From: Strongylocentrotus purpuratus
Taxonomy: Eukaryota > Echinodermata > Echinoidea > Camarodonta > Strongylocentrotidae
DNA length: 64,000 bases
Reading direction: 5' to 3'
NCBI RefSeq assembly: GCF_000002235.5
Contig: NW_022145612.1
Location: forward strand, 16,608,809 to 16,672,808
The notes under the pieces are model-generated. The model was not told the DNA's origin, made no database searches, and worked only from the letters and a program-made list of their open reading frames with translations. Position 1 is the first letter of the stretch. Each line of letters begins with the position of its first letter. The translations under genes and the position numbers were made by a program. Positions 12,143 to 22,390 of this stretch are shown here, in pieces.

Positions 12143-13596
12143 AAGGAGAGGATGGTTAAGGGGAGGGATAACAATATTCTTTCATTTATTGTCCATTCGA
12201 ATGATTACTCTCTTCCATGCAGTAGACGTCCTAAAAGTAACTAGTGTAATATGTCATGCTGGTAATAGTTGTCCGGATGGTATAGTGTTTAGTCGTGCGG
12301 TAGTTGTCTGAGGAATAGTTTTATAGGGGGGGGGGGGGCGTTTCCTTACTTTTCCTAGTTGCTTCATTTTTTAAATAATGTTGAAATCTTTCATGTAGTT
12401 GGAAGAAACAAAAATCAATAACTTAAGGCAATTAATGTCAGAAAAATAATTTTAGGATATTCACAAAATAAATGTTTCGTTATTTTAAGAGAGCTTTGAC
12501 TCTTTGTTTTTCTCTTGTTATCCCTCATCAATACAGTTAACGTATTTGAAATTGTCGTTAATATCCTCGAATCTCGCTTAACAATTAAAATAAAGCACTT
12601 TTTAATCTGCGGATCGTCCTGTCAAAACTAATCAGTGATACATGCATCGACATATATAATGGTACAAGTATTTTGTCAGGTTTCTTCTGATGTTGTTTTA
12701 TAAATTCAACAAAGTTGAATACATTTTGCTTTCACCAGAACTTATGAATCGGGACATCATCCATTAATTTATCAAATAGCCACCATCGGTAATCACTCGC
12801 AACCATTGTAGAGGTCCGGAATTTTTGTCTAGCCAAACGAATGCATGGTCCTGATAACTCCTACGACTTGAGGAACTATTTATAAATATATATATATATC
12901 GATGGTATCACCTTAATTAAGAATATCACTCGACCTATCCCTCGTTGAAAATGGATTCGACAGCTTTAAGAACTGAGGTGATAAAAATTAGTGATCGAAA
13001 ATAGGAAAATAAAGGAAACTAAAACCTTAATTAAATCGCTTCTCAGGTAGATGTTATTGGGATTTCTATCAGGTTTGTCTGATTTGGTTTGGGGTAAGGA
13101 GCTTGATATGAATCCTCGGTCTGACACAGTTTTATTTTTCTTTGGTGATCTGGGAAGCGATGGTATCTGGATAGTGTTAAAGTACTTAAGTCAGTTTCCT
13201 GGAGCGTCAAAGCAGTCTTGTACACTGGCTTAAGACCTCATCTCGCCGCTAATAGACAAACATGCGTGCTCATCGCTTAGCCTCGGGCTAAAAAACCTCA
13301 CCTCAGGTCAATATTTAAACCCCCTTTAGCTAAGGTACCTTTCGAGCAGTCAGATGTGCTTTTTGGTAAAACCGACCTTTTCAACAAATAAGGATGAGCA
13401 CATGTTTACTCAAAATAAGATCACTATCGCCGCTATGATAAGTACAGGACATAAAATCAAGTATTTTGGCAGAGGTTTGCTCTAAATCTGAGATCGACTC
13501 ATGATTACAGACTAAGCTTTTTTAAGGCTTGGGCGGTTGAGAAAATGGTGCAATTTATAGTTTGTCTGTATGCATTGCTGCTCACGAATATATATT

Positions 13597-13598
<2 letters not shown>
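12143..13598. other. Non-coding stretch
   Basis: AT-rich with a G13 run at 12326-12338. Overlapping 60-codon frames on both strands at 13043-13233 have no recognisable motif. Nothing firm was found. Confidence 0.4.

Positions 13599-13657
<59 letters not shown>
13599..13657. repeat. (TA)n microsatellite
   Basis: Almost pure TA dinucleotide repeat of about 59 bases. Confidence 0.95.
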
Positions 13658-13662
<5 letters not shown>

Positions 13663-13846
13663 TACATATACAAATACATATAAGATATAATGATCCTACC
13701 TTCTAGAAGAAATTGTTTGACAATTTTTCGCCTTTCAGGGCTTTAACCTATCATTATCATTATCATCGTATCATTATTGTTTTGTTTTTGGGTATTTACT
13801 CAAACTCCGAGCAGAACTCAATTCTTTCCTCTATTGCATACATATA

Positions 13847-14082
13847 TATGCGTGTTTATGCGGATATGTGTGTGTTTATGTTGATGTGTGGGTGTGTGCG
13901 TATGTATGTGGTTATAAATATTTGAGAAAATGGAATAAGATGGTAAATATAAGTAATTCTGTGAATTGTTTGAAACTTTGAATTTTCGCACATTGGGCTT
14001 CATCACGTAACATGCACACACATACAAATACACACAAACCCACGCAACGCACAAACACACGCACAAGCACACACATATATTC
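13847..14082. repeat. TG-rich arm and CA-rich arm in inverted arrangement
   Basis: A TG-rich tract (13847-13912) and a CA-rich tract (14010-14082) flank a spacer of about 100 bases, so the two can pair as a fold-back. The frames of 70 and 88 codons here are simple-repeat translations. Confidence 0.6.
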
Positions 14083-15183
14083 ATCTATGTGTATAATAGG
14101 TAAATGCTTGATTTAATGGAAGGCGAGACAATCATTGTCTATTTTTAGCTTTCAATTTGAAAACTATATTTAGATTCAAGGCTTAAATGGAACAAGGCAA
14201 CTGAGTCAAAACTTTCAGTATCTATTTCATTTTTTCTTTCTCGCTCATTTGTATTCTGTTATACTTTCAGTACCTCAGACAACATCCGTTAGTACATGTA
14301 AAAGCAAATCATCATCCTTCATAGAAGGAAATCGGTGGTTATATGAAATTGCTCATGCTTAAGAAAAAAAAGTGCAAAGTTCTTGAACTACGTTGCAAGC
14401 CCCATCAGTCGCCAGCTCTTTCTTTTTTCTCTAATGCATCTCGGATATACCTCGAGGCGCGGGATGGGATATTTTCGGAGCGCTAAAACCCAATTTGGGA
14501 AACAACTCAAAACTTAACGCGCATGACGAAGTACATTTCCGTGGAACAATATGCCTTTTGTGCCTGGGAGTGATATGAATGAATGGCGACGGTAGTGTTC
14601 TGGAACAGTCAAGAGTGTGAAATCTCTCAGCTGGTAAACCACTTAGAAGTATCCTAAGGGTGAAGACCGTCTGCAAGTATATGCCGCCACAAATCTGTTA
14701 AGCACGACGAACTTTGGCGACTGTATTGTTGTTAAAATGTTGTAAGGATCGGTGCTAAAAACGAATATTATGAAATCTTACTCATATCCTCAGGTGCTAT
14801 GAACTTGCGTATAAAATTAGGTGTCTTAAAAGTGGCGTCAAAACGACCTTGCTACATCAGCGGAAAGGATTGCCGGATTGCGATCATAATAGAGGGCCTT
14901 CATCCAACACAATCCCCCTAAACATGAGTCAATGAACTTGATCTATCAAATACATTTAAAAAGCAAACGTGTTTTTTTCTTCATCTAACAGTTAATTGTC
15001 ATTTTGGGAACAATATTTTCATTGTTTTTCGTTCCTATAGAAACAAAATGATTGCCGGTAATCCAAGTGAATTGGAGTTTTACCAGTTCTTTGTTGTATT
15101 TCTAATGGCAGTGTTGAATTTGTATTCAACGAATACTTTCATAGAGTGAACAGCCTCAAAATATTAGTAACAAATGGAAAGGC

Positions 15184-15194
<11 letters not shown>
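14083..15194. other. Non-coding stretch
   Basis: A GC-richer patch at 14440-14690 is open for 40-80 codons on both strands, but it has no splice sites or recognisable motif. The rest is AT-rich and featureless. Confidence 0.35.
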
Positions 15195-15251
<57 letters not shown>

Positions 15252-15265
15252 AGAAAGAAGAGAGA
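15195..15265. repeat. (GA)n microsatellite
   Basis: Nearly pure GA dinucleotide repeat. Confidence 0.9.
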
Positions 15266-15625
15266 GAGAGGAGGAAGATTGAAATTGAAGATTTTGAAAC
15301 AAAACTGAAAAATTGATTATTTACAAAATATATTCAGAGATAGACGAAGTAGAATATACGACATCGTGTTCAACTTCTAAAGGTTTCTGAGCATCAAACA
15401 TTATTTGAAAAAATCTTCATGACCTGATTTTCAATCAAAGATGTTCATAGAAAGAAAAAGAAGGATCACACCTGAAACTGTCACTATGGTGATTGTCACC
15501 GTCTGAAACTTGGACAGGTCTTTTTCAAGGATTGAATCCCTATGCAGGAAATCATATTCACCTTCAGGAGCGTAGTACAGTGAGAGGCACAAGGGCACAA
15601 GGGCATGTTCCCCTAATCGAATGGA

Positions 15626-15658
15626 AAGAGAGAGAGATAGATAGAGAGAGAGATAGAA

Positions 15659-15740
<82 letters not shown>
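15626..15740. repeat. (GA)n microsatellite
   Basis: Long GA repeat with a few GATA interruptions. The Arg/Glu-rich frame on the plus strand and the Ser/Leu-rich frame on the minus strand are artefacts of it. Confidence 0.95.
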
Positions 15741-15742
<2 letters not shown>

Positions 15743-16025
15743 ATAGGGAGGGTGATGGGTTAAGATTAAGTAGATACATGACTGTATAAGGAGTCAGTAC
15801 CCGTCCCGCACCCCTTATACCGTTGGCCATGTTTTAACCTGCGAATTACATTCATACACCGACTAGGCTGCTTGGTGCCCTCCCCCTCCCAGAATGATAT
15901 TGACACTTTACAATACACTGTCTGGACCTGCCTGCCACCGTCAAGAATATTTTCAGGGTTTCATCCCTCTTACCTGTGGTTATTGTTAAAGTTTCTCTTC
16001 ATCATTTCCATTTTATTTATTTTAG

Positions 16026-16199
16026 TTCTTTGAAAAGCTAGATGTGATTAAAAACACGCCACCAGCCAGACGTCAGGAGTTATTCCCCGGGGTTAGAGAA
16101 CTAATTGAGGAAATTAGGTCTCTAAACTTGGATGGGAGGGGAATAAGAACGAAACCAGGGGGTCTATGTGTACCTCTACCACCAGCCACAGGTATACAG
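16026..16199 (+). CDS. Likely internal exon, plus strand, unknown product
   Basis: A T-rich tract ending TTTATTTTAG precedes a 174-base block that is open in one frame for exactly 58 codons and ends at CAG|GTAACT, a good donor. Both splice junctions are in phase 0. The block is clearly richer in G and C than its surroundings. The translation has a balanced, protein-like composition (it begins FFEKLDVIKNTPPARRQELF and contains LNLDGRGIRTKPGG and VPLPPATG). It has no ATG near its start, as expected for an internal exon. I do not recognise the family. It may belong to the same gene as the phase-0 terminal exon at 33896-34150, but that link is inference only. Confidence 0.48.
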
Positions 16200-17440
16200 G
16201 TAACTTGGTTATGATATACTACAGCCGTCAGTTGTATTTATAGAGTTTACATGCTGGGTTAACCCTCCTCTTCTGGCAGTCCAAATCAGATCACAAAACC
16301 CCTTGATGATAACCATATAACTACGCACATACAACACATCTTTTAAGGAACATCGATAAAAAAGGTAAGTGCATGACGTTCCCTTTTTCATAAGTTCAGA
16401 AAAGGGTCTAGCAAACCTGAAACATACGCTCAGACGTAAACCATTTTAGCTTCTACAAAATAAGATATCTATAAGTAGTGGGATGACAATGAATATTATG
16501 CAGAAAAGAATATGTGTTTTACATAACAAGGTAAAGCTAAAATGAAAAGCGGCTACAACTCAAAGATGATACCAAGGAGGAGGGGTTAAATACACGACAT
16601 GAGATGAGTCTTAACATCTTTTCAATCAACGGTGACGCGTTAGAATGAAGATGAGTCGATGATGCATGATTTCTTGATATTCGAGCCGTATAATTATTAT
16701 CAGCTCCCTGAGTCATGGTGCTTTTATAGCACAGAATCCCGGCTTTTCACGGACAATTTAAGCTCTAAGTCAAGTATAAGTTCATGTAATCACGAGGGAT
16801 ACAACCGATGACAAGGGAATGATTAAGTAGATCTTAAGACAGTCACATTAAAGGTCCTCTATGTTGTGTATAGAAACCTTGATAACAGCGTAGTGTGTCC
16901 CTCATAAATTATATACGTTTTAATCTACCTTTGACAAAAGGGTCTACTTCAGGTTTATTGTATTTATATGCAAAGGGGCGTATGCATGAAGTCCGAAGTC
17001 CCCGAGATCACGCGCCTTATCTTACGGCAATAAAGTGAGAAGACGAAGACGAATAAGAAGCACACAGGACAACAACAAAATACAGATATACAGGCTTCTC
17101 GATTGCTTAGTTTCTTTGCATTTCCTTTTTTCAAAAACCGGCCTCATTTAATGACCTTCTGTCACTATTTTGATATGACGCCAGAACAACAAAACGTTCT
17201 TATAATGTCCGTCAACCTTTACAAACTTGTATGAGATGGGTCATTTGAATTTGTAATTCGGTCAAAAAAGCGTTAGTAATGGTCAATATCGAAAAAAATT
17301 ATTGATGGAAATCTATGTTACCCCTAGGGCTCTATAGACAGGAAATGTCTCCATCTTCTTGCCCTTCAGGCTAAGCCCTCATTGTATTCTCTGAGGGTGA
17401 GGACAACTTGAAGAGAGAGTCAAAGGGAGGGAGTTAGACT
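16200..17440. other. Non-coding stretch
   Basis: AT-rich sequence. No further exon with good splice sites was seen, and no element ends were recognised. Confidence 0.4.
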
Positions 17441-17660
17441 GAGATAGTGAACAGGGAAAGATTATGTGTGGGTGTGCGTGTGTGTTTGTGCGACAGAGAC
17501 AACTGCGTTGAAAGACAGAGGATGCGCTTATTTGTGTGTATGTGTGTGTGTGAGGGGGGGGGGGGTATGCGTCGTGTGTGGGCATGTGTGTGTGTGCGTA
17601 TGTTTGCGTGTAAAGATATATATATAGAGAGAGAGGGGGAGAGAGAGAGAGAGAGATGAC
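17441..17660. repeat. Compound TG / G / GA microsatellite region
   Basis: (TG)n tracts, a G12 run near 17554 and a (GA)n tract near 17625-17656. Overlapping frames of 111 and 173 codons on the minus strand are low-complexity products of these repeats. Confidence 0.85.
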
Positions 17661-18663
17661 GACGACGACGATGTGGACGGGGACGTCTAGACAGGGATGC
17701 GTGTAAACGGGCACGAAGATGTTTTTTTTTTAAATTGCTTGATGAGAGAGAGAGAAAAAGATTAAGAATAAAAAATGATTTTTTGTTGTTGGGGGGGGGG
17801 ATGGGAAGGTATCGAGATGGTAGACAGACAAGTAGGTAGATAGTCAATGAGACATAATATATCATCCAAGCTTGCTGTTTGAGGATGGAACCTGGCTTCG
17901 TTCTCCATAAATCATGTAAGTTATTGGGTAACATATCATTTCTAGCTGTCATCATCGACTAGCCAGGAAGTATGAGATCCTCCTCGCTCTTCCCCCTTCA
18001 TATTAAAATTGAACTTTGCAATTCAAATCAGACGTTCTCATCAGTGTCATCACAAGACCGTCCAATGAATGGAATCCGTCCATTTTCTCCAAGCACTCTC
18101 CACCCCTCCCCCTCCCTCCATTATCATGGAGAGTATGGTCATACAACAATTCAAATTGATAGTTTATTTAGCCAGATCATCAAAAATTAACCAAACACGA
18201 ATTCATTCTAATGTTATTTTATTGAAATAAAACAAATGACATGAAGGAAATTTTAACAAACCATAACAAAAACATTTTCAAAGCATTCCAAGGAAACGGA
18301 TGAACAAAAAGAGCAAATCGCATGAAGAAAACGAAAATCATATAACTACTAGGTCCATACACAAATATTTCTTAGGAGGAAAGGAACAAGCAGCCTTCAT
18401 GGCAAACAAAATAGAACGTGTGGTACACTAGTACGAATCTTTCATTTTTCTGAGAATTTAAAAAAAATCCAGTTTAAAATTTTATTCGATTGATTTTTCA
18501 TACTTCACTCGACTGAAATATTTGGCTCCCAACAGATAAAATTATGTTAACATAACAGGACCAGATGATCCATGGACTAAATATTGTTTTGGTTTTTCTC
18601 GTTCTTTACTCCCCCCGCCTCCCCCAAAATGCACATAATGGGGCGGGTTTGTGTATGCCTCTT
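17661..18663. other. Non-coding stretch
   Basis: AT-rich with a G10 run at about 17791. No gene or element was recognised. Confidence 0.4.
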
Positions 18664-18949
18664 TGGTGGAACAGTGGCGGATCCAGGAGGGGGGGAGCGG
18701 CCCCCCCCCCCCCTGTGAAAAAAACACGTTAATTCTACTTTTTTTTTAAAAGATGGGCCCCCTCCCTTGGCGCTCAAGGGGGGGGGATGCGATTTTTCAA
18801 ATTTGCGAGGGCCAAACAAAAAATTGTGCTCACAACCCCCCCCCCCCCCCCCCTCCACTGAGCGAATAATCGGCCGGCTGTTTCGCCGCCAAATATTTTC
18901 TCACGAATTGGGTCCCCTGCCGCCGGCTGGATCCGCCCCAGTGGTGGAA
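18664..18949. mobile_element. hAT-type MITE with 8-bp target duplication
   Basis: A 270-bp element (18672-18941) flanked by a perfect 8-bp direct repeat, TGGTGGAA (18664-18671 and 18942-18949). Its termini are inverted: CAGTGGCGGATCC on the left and GGATCCGCCCCAG on the right. An 8-bp duplication with a CAGTG-starting terminus is diagnostic of the hAT superfamily. The interior carries long C and G runs (C18 at 18836-18853) and no coding capacity. Confidence 0.8.
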
Positions 18950-20054
18950 ATGCAGAGTTCAATGCAAAGTTCAATTGGCCCCATCGTTATATGAACAATG
19001 CTGGATAGGTCAGACTGCATCCATTTGTGTTATGGCTCGACATTAGTTTGTACCTTAATATTTCGGAAATTATAAATAGACTGTGAACTATTCGCTTCAG
19101 GTCACAAGTTATTTCATGGAATATTAGCATACCGAAATTAATTAATAGAGATCAACTGTTATTAGATGATCAATATCCAAGATATTTTGAATAGCTACAG
19201 GCAAGTTCACAAAGAAGTTATCAATTAGAAATTGCCCGCAGACGTTGATCGTTCAATCCGACTTGGGAAAATATTATATGGAAAACACATGTTTTATATT
19301 TAGATATGTGTATTTGCACGAGTCACTCTCAATTAGAAGTCATTATGCATATGACTTAATTCAGATGATTCGAAATAGTTTGAATCCGAACTAGATCAGA
19401 CCTTCTCCTTGTCATTCAAATTAATCGTTCTCTTCTTTCTGATATTCAATTTCTGTCGTTTACATGCTAGTGATATTTTATGCCAAAATTGTTGGGTATA
19501 TTATTTTTAGTGTATTAATATGGATAGACGATAATATGTTTATAATATATAACGTATGCATTTATAACGCTAGCTATAATAATAGCGTAACAGATAATCT
19601 ACAGGTAGTGAAAGTCACACTGGTCACACTTTCATGTCTGTTTTGAACTGTTCTGTAGAATCAAACTACCTCAGATAAGAGGGAAATGAGTTCCAGAGAA
19701 CTGTTATCTTCACTGTCGATTAACATGTATTTCATTTCTTTGATTGTACACAAAACAACTTGGAAGAAGAATAAGATATGTCCATAAACATGATATATTT
19801 GAATAAAACAATTATGAAGGTAAATTAATTGTCTAATTGAAAACATCAACTAAATTAACGAAATACTCTTTTAGGGGGTATTTACTATTATTATAATAAT
19901 ACTATGACATTTATTCCTTACACGTACAATATTTGGACAAATGCTATTTAAAAGATTATCAGTTTTTAGATCCAAAATGTATTAACTATCTTATGAAGAC
20001 TGTTGAATTTCTTTTAATAGGCAACTAGATGGATGTTTGTATTTAGACGTGTCT
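18950..20054. other. Non-coding stretch
   Basis: AT-rich sequence. The only feature noted is a minus-strand AATAAA at 19910-19915, listed separately. Confidence 0.4.
19910..19915 (-). terminator. Possible poly(A) signal for the minus-strand exon at 20055-20302
   Basis: AATAAA on the minus strand, about 140 bases past the TAG that ends the candidate terminal exon. The position is reasonable for a 3' untranslated region, but the hexamer is common in AT-rich DNA. Confidence 0.3.
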
Positions 20055-20302
20055 CTATATACCCTTAATCTGCTTAATAGGAGGTACCTCTCGACGAGAT
20101 TTGATAATATCCCTACCAGATGGGGATATCTGTAAGCGGGGACTGGGGTAAGTCCATGCATCCAGAGGATTAAGAGGGGGAACACTGTACCCGTATCGAG
20201 ATGTGTGGAACAACTGCGTTCCTTCCAAATTTGCAGTTGTCGAGGTTAAGGGATCGGAAAATGAAATATTGCAAACTTCCACATTATCTCCCAGATCACT
20301 GC
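20055..20302 (-). CDS. Likely terminal exon, minus strand, unknown product
   Basis: On the minus strand a pyrimidine-rich tract (ATTTTTTCCCGTTTCATT...) ends in TTAAAG. A 248-base frame follows and runs to TAG at 20055-20057. It encodes about 81 residues of varied, polar composition, starting after the split codon with SDLGDNVEVCNISFSDP, passing through TSRYGYSVPPLNPLDAWTYP and ending PPIKQIKGI. The block is richer in G and C than its flanks. No domain is recognisable; Ser/Pro/Tyr-rich sequence of this kind is common in unstructured C-terminal tails. A poly(A) signal follows. Coding-like blocks at 21360-21479 and 21574-21870 on the same strand may be upstream exons. Confidence 0.42.
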
Positions 20303-20580
20303 CTTTAACAAGCCGAATGAAACGGGAAAAAATTAACAGTTGTGGATGATTCACATGGCAAATGTACATTAAATTTGCGACCAAAATTATGGCGTTTTTT
20401 GTTTGTTTAATCTTAAAATAAAACAAAATCATGTAAATGAGTAATACAAACACATTTTGGTAAGGAACAACCGGAAACAAGCGAAAAATAACATCAGCTG
20501 TTACTGTTGTCTTGGGCCCCTTGACCCTGTTACCTTGTTATGACGGAATCTGAATTGTTTTCGTCAATGGATAGCCGGAT

Positions 20581-20618
<38 letters not shown>

Positions 20619-20675
20619 AAGAAGAGAGAGAGAGAGAGAGAGAGAGGAGCGGGGGGTGGGGGGGGGGGGGGGGGA
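20581..20675. repeat. (GA)n tract followed by G-run
   Basis: GA repeat grading into a long G-rich run interrupted once by T. Confidence 0.9.
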
Positions 20676-20877
20676 TCACAGAACCAAACTTCAGGTTAAC
20701 ATTTTACTGTTCGCCAAAATAACATGTACGTTTACTTTGGCTTGCTTTAAAGAGGAATATTTAGACATTTAGACATATATTTAGAACATATCTAAATAGG
20801 ACACATGGAATGAATTTTTTTGATTATAGATTATAAGGTCAACTATATCTGCAGAACACTTGTCTCGCATATGCAGT

Positions 20878-20879
<2 letters not shown>

Positions 20880-20929
<50 letters not shown>
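20880..20929. repeat. (TA)n microsatellite
   Basis: Pure TA repeat of about 50 bases. Confidence 0.95.
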
Positions 20930-20933
<4 letters not shown>

Positions 20934-21359
20934 AGCCAGACAAAAATCATGACTGATATTTGTACACATTTTTGGAAGAAAAGCAAATTGGGTTAGCAGG
21001 ATATATGCTAGGATTTATTTTATGTGTGTATGCATTGTAAGATGAACAATAATAGTTTGCTATATGAAATTACCCTTTTTCTGTTTTAAAGTTGTTACTT
21101 GAGCCAAAAAGTATATTTGTTCTCATGGTTTATGCAGGCCGGTAGAGTGTAACAAGCCTTGTAGCTCTTGTTTAAAAAGTTACTTCATTATTACAAAGTG
21201 GGGAAGGTTCCATAATTCAAAAAAGGGGGAGGGGGTTGGAGTATGGAAAAAGGAGGTGGGGATATGGAAAGGGCAAATGAGATCACAGCAGTGCAAAGAA
21301 GGATGATGGTTTAGTACGAGGTTAATCTCTGGAAAGCGAGATACGCATCAGGACCGATA

Positions 21360-21479
21360 CTAAATTTGGGTTTTCCCGATAATATTCTGTCGCCTGCATT
21401 TTGCATCTGCAGCGGGGTCTAGGCCGTTCTTATCATGCATGCTTTCCTCTATTACTGATGCGGGAAAGGGATAAACTCT
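21360..21479 (-). CDS. Possible exon, minus strand, unknown product
   Basis: On the minus strand a run of nine T ending in CTAG is a good acceptor. The following phase-0 frame is open for 39 codons to TAG. The translation starts RVYPFPASVIEESMHDKNG and ends RRQNIIGKTQI, with a balanced composition. The other two frames stop sooner. No strong donor occurs before the stop, so it would have to be a terminal exon or use a weak site. It lies between two other minus-strand candidates, which raises its interest, but the phases do not prove one gene. Confidence 0.25.
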   Translation of the reverse strand, partial: RVYPFPASVIEESMHDKNGLDPAADAKCRRQNIIGKTQI

Positions 21480-21573
21480 CTAGAAAAAAAAATGCATGAA
21501 ATGTCTAAAGAAAGAGTTTTTAAGTGTATGGATAATGGTAAAGCAACTTTCCATATTGAGCATCAGCACAATG

Positions 21574-21870
21574 TTAAGTATAGTGACCATCGATCCTGGC
21601 AGTATTCGGCATGAAACTTGTTAAATAAATAAACTGTTCGATATTGTAAGAAAAGATTAATGAGCCAGATATCTTTTTGTTCCGTTCGTGATATCCGTCG
21701 GATTTTAGTGTAAATGTTCGAATGGGGCGCCAGATTGAGGCTATCGGTCTACGCTCCTCAAACTTATCGTACTGCAACGTGTAGACACACAGATGTCCTT
21801 TGGTACACACTGTGGTGACAAGTATGAATTCACATACGTAGCAATGATCTAAACTATTTTCATTTATCAC
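21574..21870 (-). CDS. Possible coding block, minus strand, unknown product
   Basis: A 98-codon minus-strand frame. The middle part (about residues 20-65, containing CTKGHLCVYTLQYDKFEERR and IWRPIRTFTLKSDGYHERNK) looks protein-like and is GC-richer than its flanks. The ends are AT-rich and may be intron. A possible acceptor, GTCACCACAG, lies inside the frame just before the protein-like part. No domain could be assigned. Confidence 0.27.
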   Translation of the reverse strand: MINENSLDHCYVCEFILVTTVCTKGHLCVYTLQYDKFEERRPIASIWRPIRTFTLKSDGYHERNKKISGSLIFSYNIEQFIYLTSFMPNTARIDGHYT

Positions 21871-22286
21871 ATATCGGTAAAGAAGAACAACTTTACAAGC
21901 GCTTAGATTTGTTAGTATCTACAAAACAAATTTAAGAAAAGAGTCTTGGAGCTTATTTAGAATTTCACGTGCGTTTTAACTGAGACCACTTGATTCGTCT
22001 CAATAGATGAGCTATGTTTAATTATGCATGAATATTTTGTAGATACAGCTTTAAATTATACCGCATACTCTAATAAGTTGTTTGCAATTTTACAAAGAAA
22101 TTTTACAGAGGTTTTAAAAGTAAAGAGAATAATTGTTCATGTACTGCTGTAATGTTATCGTAGGCTTTGTAGGAGGGTTAGTCTTGCTTGATATAGAATT
22201 TATATTTAGCAATATTTACACCACGGGTTTAAATAATGATTACAATGTATTATAGAAGGTATTAGTATGATGAGAATGAAGAAGGA

Positions 22287-22390
22287 CGTTGCCTTACCTT
22301 GAAAAGAAGCTCGTCAAAGAAACTCGGAAACTAAAACGTCTGCTGCGGAACTTCTTTGATAAGGAAAGTCCGACATTTCGCCGTCGGCAA
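22287..22390. other. Coding-like block, strand undecided
   Basis: On the plus strand one frame gives a strongly charged, helix-like translation (LPYLEKKLVKETRKLKRLLR, then NFFDKESPTFRRRQ) ending at AAA|GTAAGC, but no acceptor precedes it. On the minus strand another frame is open up to a perfect donor, CAAG|GTAAGG (donor near forward 22300). Either strand could be a real exon; I cannot choose. Confidence 0.22.

Noticed and set aside
17434-17955. 173-codon minus-strand frame
   Set aside because: Largely translation of TG and GA microsatellites; no domain or splice support.
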